A stretch of DNA of 64,000 nucleotides. It comes from Microvirga pakistanensis (GTDB taxonomy: Bacteria > Pseudomonadota > Alphaproteobacteria > Rhizobiales > Beijerinckiaceae). This document shows, piece after piece, positions 6,942 through 15,745 of the stretch. The notes below the pieces were generated by a model that saw nothing but the letters and a program-made list of their open reading frames with translations, ran no database searches and was not told where the DNA came from. Location: contig NZ_SPJX01000184.1 of the NCBI RefSeq assembly GCF_004458765.1, positions 417,371 through 481,370 on the forward strand. Reading direction: 5' to 3'. The translations under genes were made by a program, and so were the position numbers. Every line of letters begins with the position of its first letter. Position 1 is the stretch's first letter.

Positions 6942-8777
6942 TTAGTGTGGCGCTGTAAGCACAAGATAATAGGAAAACTCTAGGCGGCTCTCAGCATTCT
7001 CGCGCTGCACCCGCTCAACAGCCGACTGAAGCGCCCGCAGATATCCGTGCCCGCTCTCGGCAGCCGGACGCGTCCCAAGTGTCAACCGCTGGTCGCTCGC
7101 CAAGGCAACCACCAGATCCAGCCCATAGGGCGGACCGATCCTGGCCTTGAGCCCGCGGCCCTTGGCACCACCGACTGTTACCTTGAGGTTCGGAGCAAGT
7201 GGCTGGTCCGGTGACCCGCCGCCTGGAAGCAGATGATAGACCTGTCCATCCGACGTGAAGTAGTCCACGCGGATGTAGCTGGGGAACGTCGGCGTCACGA
7301 GCTGGAGTTCGAGCGGCATGCCGCCGGTGAAGCGGACGACGCCAGACTGGGCCGGCTGGCCGACCGCCCCCGGCCCGAAGCGCTGGTCCGTCGACTGAGC
7401 GAGCCACGGCTGCCCGAGGAAGCTCAGGACGTGGCAGTATGGTTCTCCCACCACGTAGAGGTCCCGATCCACGATTTTCCTCAACCCGGCGATCCCGGAT
7501 ACCTGTTCGATTAGGCGAGTCCGCTCAGCCGCCGAGCTGAGATGTCCTTTCAGCTGCACCGTCTCGCCGTCCTCGGTGACGTTAGCCTCGACGCGGCCGC
7601 ACTCGAACGATTGGAGCGAGTCCTGCAACTGGCGCTGCGGGTCGGCAGTCTGCGCCGGGATGGGAAGAGGCGCGGGTACGAGCGCGACAACGTTGGGCTC
7701 GGCTACCGGTGTCGATGGTGCGATCCGAGCTGCTTCCGGCGGGTCGGCGGGCGGAACAGGGATCGGCTCGGACCCGTGCTGCGCCGGAGCGGACGACAGG
7801 GGAGCCCCAAGAGCCGTTATAGGGACCGTGTCCGGAACCACCTCGCTCGGCGACAGCGGCTGAGGCGGAGGTCCTTGACGGGGCTCAGCTACATTCGGGG
7901 CTCTGGGCGAAATCGAGTGGGGCGAGGGGCGCTCTTCCAAAAGATCCCGATCCGGCGGCGGAACGAGAAGCGGCTCGGATGGAACCGGAGTAGACAGAAC
8001 GGGATCGGCAAGAGCCGTCACGCGGACTTCCTCGGGAGCAGCCTCGGTGGGCGAGAGCGGCTGAGGAGATCTTTGGCCGAGCTCCGCCGCGATCGGCGAC
8101 GTAGGCAATATCGCCTGGAGCGATGTTCGGGCCTCTGGAAGGTCGTGATCCTTCGGGCCCCCCGTAACCGTCGGCGACGGTGGAACTGCGGCGGTCAGGT
8201 CCGGAAGTGCAGCGACCGCCCCATTACTCTCCGGCTTCGCCTCGGCCGCGGGGAGCAGGGGGGTGGCGGCGACAGCCTCGACCAGATTGGACGATGCGTG
8301 GACCTCGGGCAGCGCTTGAACCGGAGGAGAGCTCAGGGGCTCAGCCGCTGGCGGTGCGATGCTCGGGAGTGGGGTGGGCTCCGACGGGGCAAGAACCGCG
8401 CTCAGGTCGCTTCGGACCTTGGCCTCCGCTTCCCTGAGCGGGTGCTCGACGACCACGTCGAGGGAAATCGGCGGTGACGGGAGCGGCAGCGGGTCAGGTA
8501 CCTTCGAGAGTTCGATCCATGCAACCAAGCCCATCGCATGCACCCCGAGCGCCATGACCCAGGCAGCGAGAGAGGTGCGGGGAACCTGCACACGCGGCAA
8601 CTCGACGCACAGACCGGTGACCGTGATGTCGTCGGTGTTCTCCTCGTTCGTTGCAGCCGTGTCCTCGGAGGGGTCCACGAGCGGGCATCTCCGTTTTGTC
8701 TGAGCCACGGGACCGGCGGCAATTGCTGGCCACGGCAACGCGAAGCCAACCATCCTGACCCGCGGACTGTTAGTCAC
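6942..8777 (-). CDS. T6SS-associated proline-rich membrane protein with PpkA-like C-terminal domain
   Basis: A 611-residue protein whose GTG start directly abuts the clpV stop codon, making it the last gene of the minus-strand T6SS operon. Residues 1-68 are cytoplasmic, 69-91 form one transmembrane helix, and 92-380 are a long Pro/Ala/Ser/Glu-rich linker that could span the periplasm. Residues 395-611 are folded: a BON-like part ('VQLKGHLSSAAERTRLIEQV', 'GLRKIVDRDLYVV'), then 'PYCHVLSFL', 'YIRVDYFTSDGQVYHLLPG'. This C-terminal layout parallels the periplasmic part of PpkA (32753-34498), including the Cys-containing start, the 'VDYF/DG.VYHLLP' region and a 'LVVALAS' strand. It may be a kinase-less partner of PpkA; function unproven. 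Confidence 0.7.
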   Translation of the reverse strand: MTNSPRVRMVGFALPWPAIAAGPVAQTKRRCPLVDPSEDTAATNEENTDDITVTGLCVELPRVQVPRTSLAAWVMALGVHAMGLVAWIELSKVPDPLPLPSPPISLDVVVEHPLREAEAKVRSDLSAVLAPSEPTPLPSIAPPAAEPLSSPPVQALPEVHASSNLVEAVAATPLLPAAEAKPESNGAVAALPDLTAAVPPSPTVTGGPKDHDLPEARTSLQAILPTSPIAAELGQRSPQPLSPTEAAPEEVRVTALADPVLSTPVPSEPLLVPPPDRDLLEERPSPHSISPRAPNVAEPRQGPPPQPLSPSEVVPDTVPITALGAPLSSAPAQHGSEPIPVPPADPPEAARIAPSTPVAEPNVVALVPAPLPIPAQTADPQRQLQDSLQSFECGRVEANVTEDGETVQLKGHLSSAAERTRLIEQVSGIAGLRKIVDRDLYVVGEPYCHVLSFLGQPWLAQSTDQRFGPGAVGQPAQSGVVRFTGGMPLELQLVTPTFPSYIRVDYFTSDGQVYHLLPGGGSPDQPLAPNLKVTVGGAKGRGLKARIGPPYGLDLVVALASDQRLTLGTRPAAESGHGYLRALQSAVERVQRENAESRLEFSYYLVLTAPH

Positions 8778-11510
8778 CTACTCCGCCGCGACGCCTTCCG
8801 CTGTGGGATCTGTCGGGGTCGCATCCGGAGCCTGACTCGCTGCCATCGTGTCGCCGGCCCACCGATATGCGAAATCTCCATTCTCGATTGTCAGGTGCAC
8901 ATCGGTCGATGGTTCGTTCCGGAGTGAGCGGGTGAGGAAGCCTCGCGACAGCGTGGGCAGTAGAGTGTTGGTGATGATGTTGTCGATCATCCGCCCGCCT
9001 GAGGAGGGATCGTTGCACAGGGAGACGATATGCTGCACGACCGCGTCGTCGTAGCTGAACGTCGTATCGTGGTTCTCACGAACCCGTTTGCCGATGCGAT
9101 CGAGCTGCAGTCGCACGATCCCGCCGAGCATCTCGTCAGACAGCGGGAAATAGGGGATCGTCACGATGCGTCCAAGGAGCGCCGGCGGAAAAACCTTCAG
9201 GAGTTCCGGCTTGAGCGCCGCGGCTAATGCCTCGGCATCGTTCGCATAGACCGGATCCTGCGCCAGAGCCATGATCATATCCGTCCCGACATTGGACGTG
9301 AGGATGATCAGGGTGTTTCTGAAGTCGATCCGCCGCCCGGTTCCGTCCTCCATCTGACCCTTGTCGAAGACCTGGAAAAAGATCTCGTGGACGTCGGGAT
9401 GCGCCTTCTCGACCTCGTCAAGGAGAATGACACTGTAGGGTTTTCGCCGCACGGCCTCGGTCAGCCGTCCGCCTTCGCCATAGCCGACATATCCGGGAGG
9501 CGCTCCCTTCAGGGTCGATACGGTGTGGGCCTCCTGGAATTCCGACATGTTGATCGTGATCATGTTCTGCTCGCCGCCGTAGAGCGCTTCAGCGAGCGCG
9601 AGCGCGGTTTCCGTCTTGCCGACCCCCGACGGGCCGCAGAGCATGAAAACCCCGATCGGCTTGTTGGGATTGTCGAGCCGCGCCCGGTTAGTCTCAATCC
9701 GTTTGGCGATCATCCGAAGGCCGTGCGACTGGCCCACGACGCGCCAGTTCAGGATCTCCGGCAGCGTCAGGACGGTTTCGACTTCATCCCGAACCATCCG
9801 GCCTACCGGAATGCCGGTCCAGTCCGAAACCACCGACGCGACAGCCTGCTCGTCGACATAGGCGTAGATCATCCGCGTCTCGGGATCGATGTCGCCGAGG
9901 GCGTCAAAGCGCTGGTGCAGTTCCTGGCGGAGTTTATCCGGGTCGGCGCTGCTCCCGTCGGAGCTCTCATCGGCCTGCCGCAGCTTCTCGCGCAGCTGAC
10001 GAATTTCCTCGATGATCGCCTGTTCGGCCTGCCAGCTTTGTTCGAGCTCGGCGAGTTTGGTGCCGAGATCAGCGAGTTCGGTGTTGATCTCGGCGATGCG
10101 CGCTTCGCTGGTCCCACCGAGATCGCGCTCGGCGACGAGGCTCTCCCTTTCCTTCTCCCGGGCGGCGATGCTGCGCCGGGTGTCTTCGATCACGGCCGGG
10201 ATCGCTGCTTGGCTGATCGCGACCCGCGCGCAGGCGGTGTCGAGCAGACTGACGGCCTTATCGGGCAGCTGCCTAGCCGGGATGTAGCGGTGTGATAGGT
10301 TGACGGCTGCGACGATCGCGTGATCGGCAATTCGGACTCCATGATGCTTTTCCATTGGCCCCAGGATGCCGCGCAGCATGTCACAGCACCGCGCGACGTC
10401 GGGCTCGTCGACCTGGACCGGCTGAAAGCGGCGTGTCAGCGCCGGGTCCTTCTCGAAATGCTGACGGTATTCGGCCCATGTGGTCGCCGCGATCGTGCGG
10501 AGGGTTCCCCGAGCGAGAGCCGGCTTCAGGAGGTTGGCCGCGTCGCCCGTGCCCGCCTGTCCGCCTGCCCCGATCAGCGTATGAGCCTCATCGATGAACA
10601 GGATCGTCGGGACAGGTGAGGATTGAACCTCATCGATAACGGAACGGAGGCGCTGCTCGAATTCGCCCTTCATCGAGGCGCCGGCCTGCATCAGGCCAAG
10701 ATCTAGCGCGCATAGCCGGACGCCGCGAAGCGCCGGCGGCACGTCGCCCGCAGCGAGGCGCTGGGCGAATCCCTCGACGACGGCGGTCTTGCCAACGCCG
10801 GCCTCGCCCGTGAGGATCGGGTTGTTCTGCCGCCGCCGCATCAGCACGTCGATCACCAGCCGGATCTCTGCGTCGCGGCCCACGACGGGATCCATCTCGC
10901 CAGCCTTGGCTTTGGCCGTGAGGTCCTGCGAGAACCGGTCGAGAGCGGTGCTGCCCTTCGGACCTGCTGCTAGGGGCATGCTGCCCGGCCCGGAACTCTG
11001 GAGGCCCACGCTGTCGACCGGACGCAGGTTCTCCTCCTCGGAGTTCTTCCAGATCGTCCGATGCTCGGCGGTGAGCTGGTCCACGTTGATCTTGGCGAAC
11101 TCCTTCGAGGCGCTCGTCAGAGCACGGCGGAGTTCCTGAGATTTGAGAGCACCGACCAGGAGATGACCTGTCCGGATCTGCGTCTCGCCGAAGAACAGGG
11201 TCGCATAGTACCAGCCGCGGTCGAGCAGGTCGACGATCGCATTCGAGATGCCGGGCATCTCCGTCTCGTTCGTTCGAAAGCCGTTGATCAGGGCTGCGAG
11301 TGCTGCGAGGACTTGGCCGCGGTCGAGATTGAAATGGTCCGCAGTGAGCGAGAGATCGCTTTGGTCGCGTTGCAGGATATGGAACAGCCAATGAGCCAGT
11401 TCCACGTTCCGATTTCCGGCACTCTTGGCATGATAGAACGCTTGGTTGAACGCCTCGTATCCGGCTCGGTTCAGCTTTCCGGTGACTGTTTCGATGTTGA
11501 TGTCGGCCAT
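8778..11510 (-). CDS. clpV: T6SS sheath-recycling AAA+ ATPase ClpV
   Basis: A 910-residue ClpB/Hsp104-class protein of the ClpV (TssH) type. After firing it unfolds the contracted TssB-TssC sheath in the cytoplasm so that subunits can be reused. Residues 1-150 are the N-domain that binds TssC. The first ATPase domain has Walker A GEAGVGKT (235-242) and Walker B ILFIDEAH (303-310). A coiled-coil middle domain runs from about 440 to 530. The second ATPase domain has Walker A GPSGVGKT (626-633) and 'VILLDEVEKAHPD'. Length is normal. AGGGGGC stands 5 bases upstream of the ATG. It is 15 bp downstream of tssG in the same operon. Confidence 0.96.
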   Translation of the reverse strand: MADINIETVTGKLNRAGYEAFNQAFYHAKSAGNRNVELAHWLFHILQRDQSDLSLTADHFNLDRGQVLAALAALINGFRTNETEMPGISNAIVDLLDRGWYYATLFFGETQIRTGHLLVGALKSQELRRALTSASKEFAKINVDQLTAEHRTIWKNSEEENLRPVDSVGLQSSGPGSMPLAAGPKGSTALDRFSQDLTAKAKAGEMDPVVGRDAEIRLVIDVLMRRRQNNPILTGEAGVGKTAVVEGFAQRLAAGDVPPALRGVRLCALDLGLMQAGASMKGEFEQRLRSVIDEVQSSPVPTILFIDEAHTLIGAGGQAGTGDAANLLKPALARGTLRTIAATTWAEYRQHFEKDPALTRRFQPVQVDEPDVARCCDMLRGILGPMEKHHGVRIADHAIVAAVNLSHRYIPARQLPDKAVSLLDTACARVAISQAAIPAVIEDTRRSIAAREKERESLVAERDLGGTSEARIAEINTELADLGTKLAELEQSWQAEQAIIEEIRQLREKLRQADESSDGSSADPDKLRQELHQRFDALGDIDPETRMIYAYVDEQAVASVVSDWTGIPVGRMVRDEVETVLTLPEILNWRVVGQSHGLRMIAKRIETNRARLDNPNKPIGVFMLCGPSGVGKTETALALAEALYGGEQNMITINMSEFQEAHTVSTLKGAPPGYVGYGEGGRLTEAVRRKPYSVILLDEVEKAHPDVHEIFFQVFDKGQMEDGTGRRIDFRNTLIILTSNVGTDMIMALAQDPVYANDAEALAAALKPELLKVFPPALLGRIVTIPYFPLSDEMLGGIVRLQLDRIGKRVRENHDTTFSYDDAVVQHIVSLCNDPSSGGRMIDNIITNTLLPTLSRGFLTRSLRNEPSTDVHLTIENGDFAYRWAGDTMAASQAPDATPTDPTAEGVAAE

Positions 11511-11525
11511 TTCAAGCCCCCTGAG

Positions 11526-12554
11526 CTAACCCGTGCTTCGATGCGTGCGCCGGTGTCTTTGGCGCTCGGTAGGGTGGAAGCGGGCGTCGCACCGCATGCT
11601 CTCATCCGTCGCGGCCCAATCGGGTGCCAGCCAACTCGTGTAGCCGAGCTGCCCAAAGCGCCCGAGGCGGACAGGCTCGACCGCTCCGGCGGGTAGGGCC
11701 AGCTCGACATCCCAATCAAGTTGCTCGCCGAGATACAAGAATACGGCATCGGCGAGAAAATCGCATTGATTGCCGGACGGCAGGAAGCGGCAGTACGTCG
11801 TCAAGTCCCGTGTGAACAGGCGGACGCGGAACTTGTCCTGAAGACTCAGGACGCTGGCGCCCAGCATCATCGTCCCGCCGAGGTCGGTATGGCTTTGCCC
11901 CAGCCGCGTCCGATCAGCCCGCTCAAAGCAGAGCCATGATCCGACGAACTGATCGATCTCGACCTCTAGGCCGGTCAGGCCCGATAGAAAGCTCCTCAAC
12001 CGCGAGGCTGACTTCGCCTGTGGGGCAAGCAGGCCGGCGAAGGCGAGCTTGTCCAGGTCGGGAACGGCGCCCAACTCATCGAACGGCGGGGAGCCGACGC
12101 CGATGAAGGAGCCGACATAGGCCGCAAACCGGTCGGCTTCCGGCCGCTCATGCTGTGCGATCGGCCGCGCATCCGCCCAAGCCCGAAAGAAGAGCTGGAG
12201 AAATCTGTGCTGGAGGATGTCCAGGAACCGCGGGAACGCGTCGTCGCGCCTGGGAGGCTGCAGCCAGCCGTAAACCTCTTCGGTGGTCGCCAGAGGGAGG
12301 GCCCCTTGAGGGCCGAGCAGCCCGAGGAACCGAACCACCACCCGGATTCGGTCCTGGGGGTCTCGATCGATGCTGCCGAGTGTCGAGGCCGGGAACGCGA
12401 GGTAAGGATCTGCTCCGAGGGCCACGAACTCGTCCTGTCGGGAGGCGCTCGCCCCGATCCGCGGCTTATCGGCAAAGCTTCGTTCGAGGCGCCGGAGGAG
12501 GGCAAAGAAGTCGTAACGCCACGGCTCGAACTCGGCCCTCTCTAGGTAAGTCAC
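11526..12554 (-). CDS. tssG: T6SS baseplate protein TssG
   Basis: A 342-residue TssG (ImpH/VasB) protein. The N-terminal 'WRYDFFALLRRLER' and 'KPRIGASASRQDE', the central 'FLGLLGPQGALPL' and 'YVGSFIGVGSPP', and the C-terminal 'FCRFLP/QCDF'-like region fit the family. TssG joins TssE, TssF and TssK to form the wedge of the T6SS baseplate under the inner-membrane complex. Its start overlaps the tssF stop by 4 bases, as is usual for this gene pair. Confidence 0.93.
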   Translation of the reverse strand: MTYLERAEFEPWRYDFFALLRRLERSFADKPRIGASASRQDEFVALGADPYLAFPASTLGSIDRDPQDRIRVVVRFLGLLGPQGALPLATTEEVYGWLQPPRRDDAFPRFLDILQHRFLQLFFRAWADARPIAQHERPEADRFAAYVGSFIGVGSPPFDELGAVPDLDKLAFAGLLAPQAKSASRLRSFLSGLTGLEVEIDQFVGSWLCFERADRTRLGQSHTDLGGTMMLGASVLSLQDKFRVRLFTRDLTTYCRFLPSGNQCDFLADAVFLYLGEQLDWDVELALPAGAVEPVRLGRFGQLGYTSWLAPDWAATDESMRCDARFHPTERQRHRRTHRSTG

Positions 12555-14509
12555 AGGGGCCTCCGTTCACCGGCCCGGGCAGGCCAGCGCATAATCTCGC
12601 CGCGTTCGGTCGAGCGGATGACCGTCTCGGTGAAATGGTTCATCGCAGCGTACTCGGCGAAGAAGCGATCGAGGACGGCACCAAGAAGAAAAGCCCCGCT
12701 TCCCTCGAAGTTTCGCTCATCGAGGGTAACCGTAATCCTGATACCGCGGGCTGCCCCGATGCCCGCGCGATGACGGACACGCCGGACCACCGCCTCACTG
12801 TCGATGCTGCGCACCCCGGAAACCTTCCGGTCGGAGCTGGCGGATGAATTGCTGAACAGGGACAGGATCTCGCGCAACGCCCGTCCATCTCGTCCGGCTC
12901 CGCGCTGGATGAGCCCGAGATGATTGAGACTCAGCATGTTGATCAGCCGCCAGGCGACGGCACCGGAATGCAGGACCTCCAATCGATTGCGGATCTGCTT
13001 GGTGACAGGTTCTCGCGGCGGCGTCGGACCCTCGACGCAGAGAATGTCGAGGGTTGTATTGTCGATCAGGCGAAAATCGGCCCCTCCCTCGCCGACGGGA
13101 AGATGCTCGGGAAGATGGCGGTTCGAGCAAAGGGCACGAATGCTGAGTTCCGCAACCTCGGGATCGGAGCCAAGCTGGGACGGCTCCAACAGACTGAGGA
13201 ACACGTCGGTGCCAATATAGTCGGACGCTGAGCCGAACTGACGCTCCTGAGCCGTCCTCTGCCGCGACAGGCGACGAATGGTATAGAAGAGGCCCGAATC
13301 CGCTCTGCCGTCCCTTCGGGCCGAGTACAGCGGTTGTACCGGCACCTTCTCGCGGCCGCCGTGATAATGGGCGAAAACGGCAAGAATTCTGTGCGGCTCG
13401 AAATCAAGGGGTCGGCTGCGGTCGGGTACGATGTGATACTCGTGTTGGTTTGAGCGGACCGGAACGCGATCGGTCGACAGATCGAACAGGTTAACCGCAG
13501 GAGCGGCGTAGAGGCCGAACACCCCGGGCTGTACGGCGGCAAGCAGGCGCGGGTTGACCTCGTTGAACATGAAGAGGACATCGAAAGACCGTGTCCGTAC
13601 CGTACCGAGCACCTTAGTCAAGTTCCGGATCCTGAAGCCGAGAAACTTGCGCGGCAGCAGGAAGTACTCGCGGATCAGATCGAAGCCCCGGAATAGACGC
13701 TGGTCATTCGGCAGCAGCGCCTCGTCGGGTGCGAAGCCGATTTGCTCCAAGCTTCCGGACGGCAACGGCGCCACGACGGATTTACCTTCAGGGTCGGCCC
13801 ACCGGATGCAGAGGCCGGCACAACGGGCGAAGAGTTGCTCATAGAGGGCGATTGCGTCGGCCTCGGCGCCGAGGAGATGGACCGGCAGTTCCGACATGCG
13901 ACAGCCCGCGACCCATGCCTCCGGAGGGGTATCTGCCTGGGTCGCCGGCGGTTCGTCCTCGGCTCGCCCAGCCACACGATGGGTGAGTCTGAGGCGCAAG
14001 CCGGCAACGACGTTGGGTCCGACTGAGGCGCCGAGGGCCTGAAGCGGGCCAGGCGTACCGTAATATTCGGCCTCCGTGATCTCGAAGGGCCAGAGCATTA
14101 CGCCGGACGTGAGTCGGTAGCGACATGCCACCCGTCGCTCGCGTTCGCGGTAGGTGGCATCGATGTACGAGCCGCGTTGGATACGAACACCTTCCCGGAG
14201 GGCCGGATCGCCGTAGGGCGGAACGATTTTCGCAAGTAGCGCGGAGGGCGTCGGAGCGAGGTAGTGCGGAACGAGCTGATCGAGCAGGTTGTTGGTGAAT
14301 TCGGGAAACTCATGCTTCAGCTTGAGCTGGACGCGGGCTGCGAGGAAAGCGGCTCCCTCGAGAAGCCCCAGCATCATGGGATCGAGGCGATCGTCGACGA
14401 GGCCGCCGAGGCGCTCAGCGATGCCAGGGTATTCGGCCGCGAACTCAGTGGCATGTCCCTTCAGGAGAGCTAGCTCGTTCTCGTAAAGCTCGATGAACTC
14501 CCGATTCAT
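12551..14509 (-). CDS. tssF: T6SS baseplate protein TssF
   Basis: A 652-residue TssF (ImpG/VasA) protein of normal length. It opens MNREFIELYENELALLKGHA and continues with 'YPGIAERLGG', 'DPMMLGLLEGAAFLAARVQLKL' and 'FPEFTNNLLDQLVPHYLAPTPS', all diagnostic for the family. Later landmarks are 'RKFLGFRIRNL' and, at the C-terminus, 'GAFLLGAVLDRFFAEYAAMNHFTETVIRS'. TssF and TssG form the baseplate wedge that positions the tail tube under the membrane complex. The gene is 6 bp downstream of tssE and overlaps tssG by 4 bp. Confidence 0.95.
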   Translation of the reverse strand: MNREFIELYENELALLKGHATEFAAEYPGIAERLGGLVDDRLDPMMLGLLEGAAFLAARVQLKLKHEFPEFTNNLLDQLVPHYLAPTPSALLAKIVPPYGDPALREGVRIQRGSYIDATYRERERRVACRYRLTSGVMLWPFEITEAEYYGTPGPLQALGASVGPNVVAGLRLRLTHRVAGRAEDEPPATQADTPPEAWVAGCRMSELPVHLLGAEADAIALYEQLFARCAGLCIRWADPEGKSVVAPLPSGSLEQIGFAPDEALLPNDQRLFRGFDLIREYFLLPRKFLGFRIRNLTKVLGTVRTRSFDVLFMFNEVNPRLLAAVQPGVFGLYAAPAVNLFDLSTDRVPVRSNQHEYHIVPDRSRPLDFEPHRILAVFAHYHGGREKVPVQPLYSARRDGRADSGLFYTIRRLSRQRTAQERQFGSASDYIGTDVFLSLLEPSQLGSDPEVAELSIRALCSNRHLPEHLPVGEGGADFRLIDNTTLDILCVEGPTPPREPVTKQIRNRLEVLHSGAVAWRLINMLSLNHLGLIQRGAGRDGRALREILSLFSNSSASSDRKVSGVRSIDSEAVVRRVRHRAGIGAARGIRITVTLDERNFEGSGAFLLGAVLDRFFAEYAAMNHFTETVIRSTERGEIMRWPARAGERRPL

Positions 14510-14515
14510 GGCGTC

Positions 14516-15064
14516 TCAGAGCCGCTTGATGACGACTTTGCCACTGTCGATCTCAACATCGGCCACGAACTCGACCGGGATATTGACTGGGTCGCAATGG
14601 AGGTCCGCTCGCACAACGAACCGCACCTTGAGCTGCTTCGGATCGACGGTTGCATCACGAGCCACCTCAATGGAGTTCGACACGAGCCGGGACTCATAGA
14701 TCTGCAAAGCCTCACGAATCTCGCCGGAGATGTCGGCGACTGCGGACTCGTCGATCGAGCGATGGACCACGTCTGGAAGGCCGAAGTTCAGGACGGAGTG
14801 GCGAACATGGTCGAAGTTGGATAGGTCAAGGCTCGACTCAAGCGCGATCGTGTTCATCAGAGCCTCAAGGTCGATGGCGACCTCAGTCCGGAGCACGGAT
14901 TCCGTGATCGTGCCGCGCCTAAGCGTGCGGCGAAGAGCAATGATCCGCTCGCCATCCTCATCCCGCTCGTCAATCTTCATTTTCGCGTCACGTTTGGCGT
15001 GAGCGGCCCGGAACGCATGCATGAGGGGAGGGCTGAGACGGTCATTGCGTGAAGTTCCGGCCAC
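14516..15064 (-). CDS. tssE: T6SS baseplate protein TssE (gp25-like)
   Basis: A 182-residue gp25/TssE (ImpF) protein. The family core is visible as 'SVLRTEVAIDLEALMNT', 'SNFDHVRHSVLNFGLPD', and a following helix ending in 'IYESRLV', with the C-terminal strand 'VEFVADVEIDSGKV'. It initiates sheath assembly on the baseplate. The GTG start at 15064 is supported by GAGGAG 7 bases upstream. It is 67 bp downstream of hcp. Confidence 0.93.
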   Translation of the reverse strand: MAGTSRNDRLSPPLMHAFRAAHAKRDAKMKIDERDEDGERIIALRRTLRRGTITESVLRTEVAIDLEALMNTIALESSLDLSNFDHVRHSVLNFGLPDVVHRSIDESAVADISGEIREALQIYESRLVSNSIEVARDATVDPKQLKVRFVVRADLHCDPVNIPVEFVADVEIDSGKVVIKRL

Positions 15065-15131
15065 TCGTGTTCTCCTCTCCGCAACCGTACCGGGCGCGTG
15101 ACGCAGTCAGAGGCGTCGCACGGCTCTGCAG

Positions 15132-15614
15132 TCAGTACTTGGCGTTGGCGGCGACGTCCCATCCGAAGTTGCCGGCAGGCTTGCCGCTACCGTCCGCCTG
15201 CTGCTCCTTATACTCGACCTTGACCTTCGCAAAGTTCAGGGCGACATTTTCCGTTAGACGCTCATCTTGTTGCGCTCCGCCCGTCGATACTGTGGAGATT
15301 AAGACATCCTCCATGGTGATTTTGAGATATTCGAGGGGCTGTTCACCAGCCTTGCGCACGAACAGCTCGGCTTTCTTTACATGCTTGCCCGACGCACAAT
15401 GGAACATCAGGTCGCTTGATGACTTGTCGATGTACTTTGTGACGAGCAGATCCTGCACCGATACTTTCCCGGCGCCGCTGCCACCACCGACGTGGCCAGT
15501 GCCGCTCTGGGCCAATCCCCAGGCCCAGGCTATCACATCGATTTCCTCTTTGTGGGCCTTGTCGCGGGCTTCGCCCTTTACACCATCGATCTTCAAAAAC
15601 ATGTCGACGGCCAT
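15132..15614 (-). CDS. hcp: T6SS inner-tube protein Hcp
   Basis: A 160-residue Hcp (TssD) protein. It starts MAVDMFLKIDGVKGEARDK and has 'IDVIAWAWGLAQSG', 'VQDLLVTKYIDKSSSDLMFHCASGK' and 'VALNFAKVKVEYKEQ', typical of this family, whose hexameric rings stack to form the expelled tube. The start at 15614 has AGGAGA about 7 bases upstream; the frame is open further, but that part does not look like Hcp. The 131-bp gap after tssC, larger than other gaps in this operon, suggests that hcp also has its own promoter, as often seen for this abundant protein. Confidence 0.96.
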   Translation of the reverse strand: MAVDMFLKIDGVKGEARDKAHKEEIDVIAWAWGLAQSGTGHVGGGSGAGKVSVQDLLVTKYIDKSSSDLMFHCASGKHVKKAELFVRKAGEQPLEYLKITMEDVLISTVSTGGAQQDERLTENVALNFAKVKVEYKEQQADGSGKPAGNFGWDVAANAKY

Positions 15615-15745
15615 CAAGTCTCTCCTGTTGCTTGCAGTTAAGGACGGACATCCTCCTCGGCGCCGGAGACTTGCACGAGATGGATCACCTCGCCGAGCAG
15701 AATGGACCAATTTCCCACGGCGCGGGAATCACGCCGGAGAATATC

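Noticed and set aside
7542..8477. Plus-strand open frame of 311 codons
   Set aside because: Antisense to the proline-rich T6SS protein; extremely Arg-rich and lacks an initiation signal.
9387..10295. Plus-strand open frame of 302 codons
   Set aside because: Antisense to clpV, whose reading is certain.
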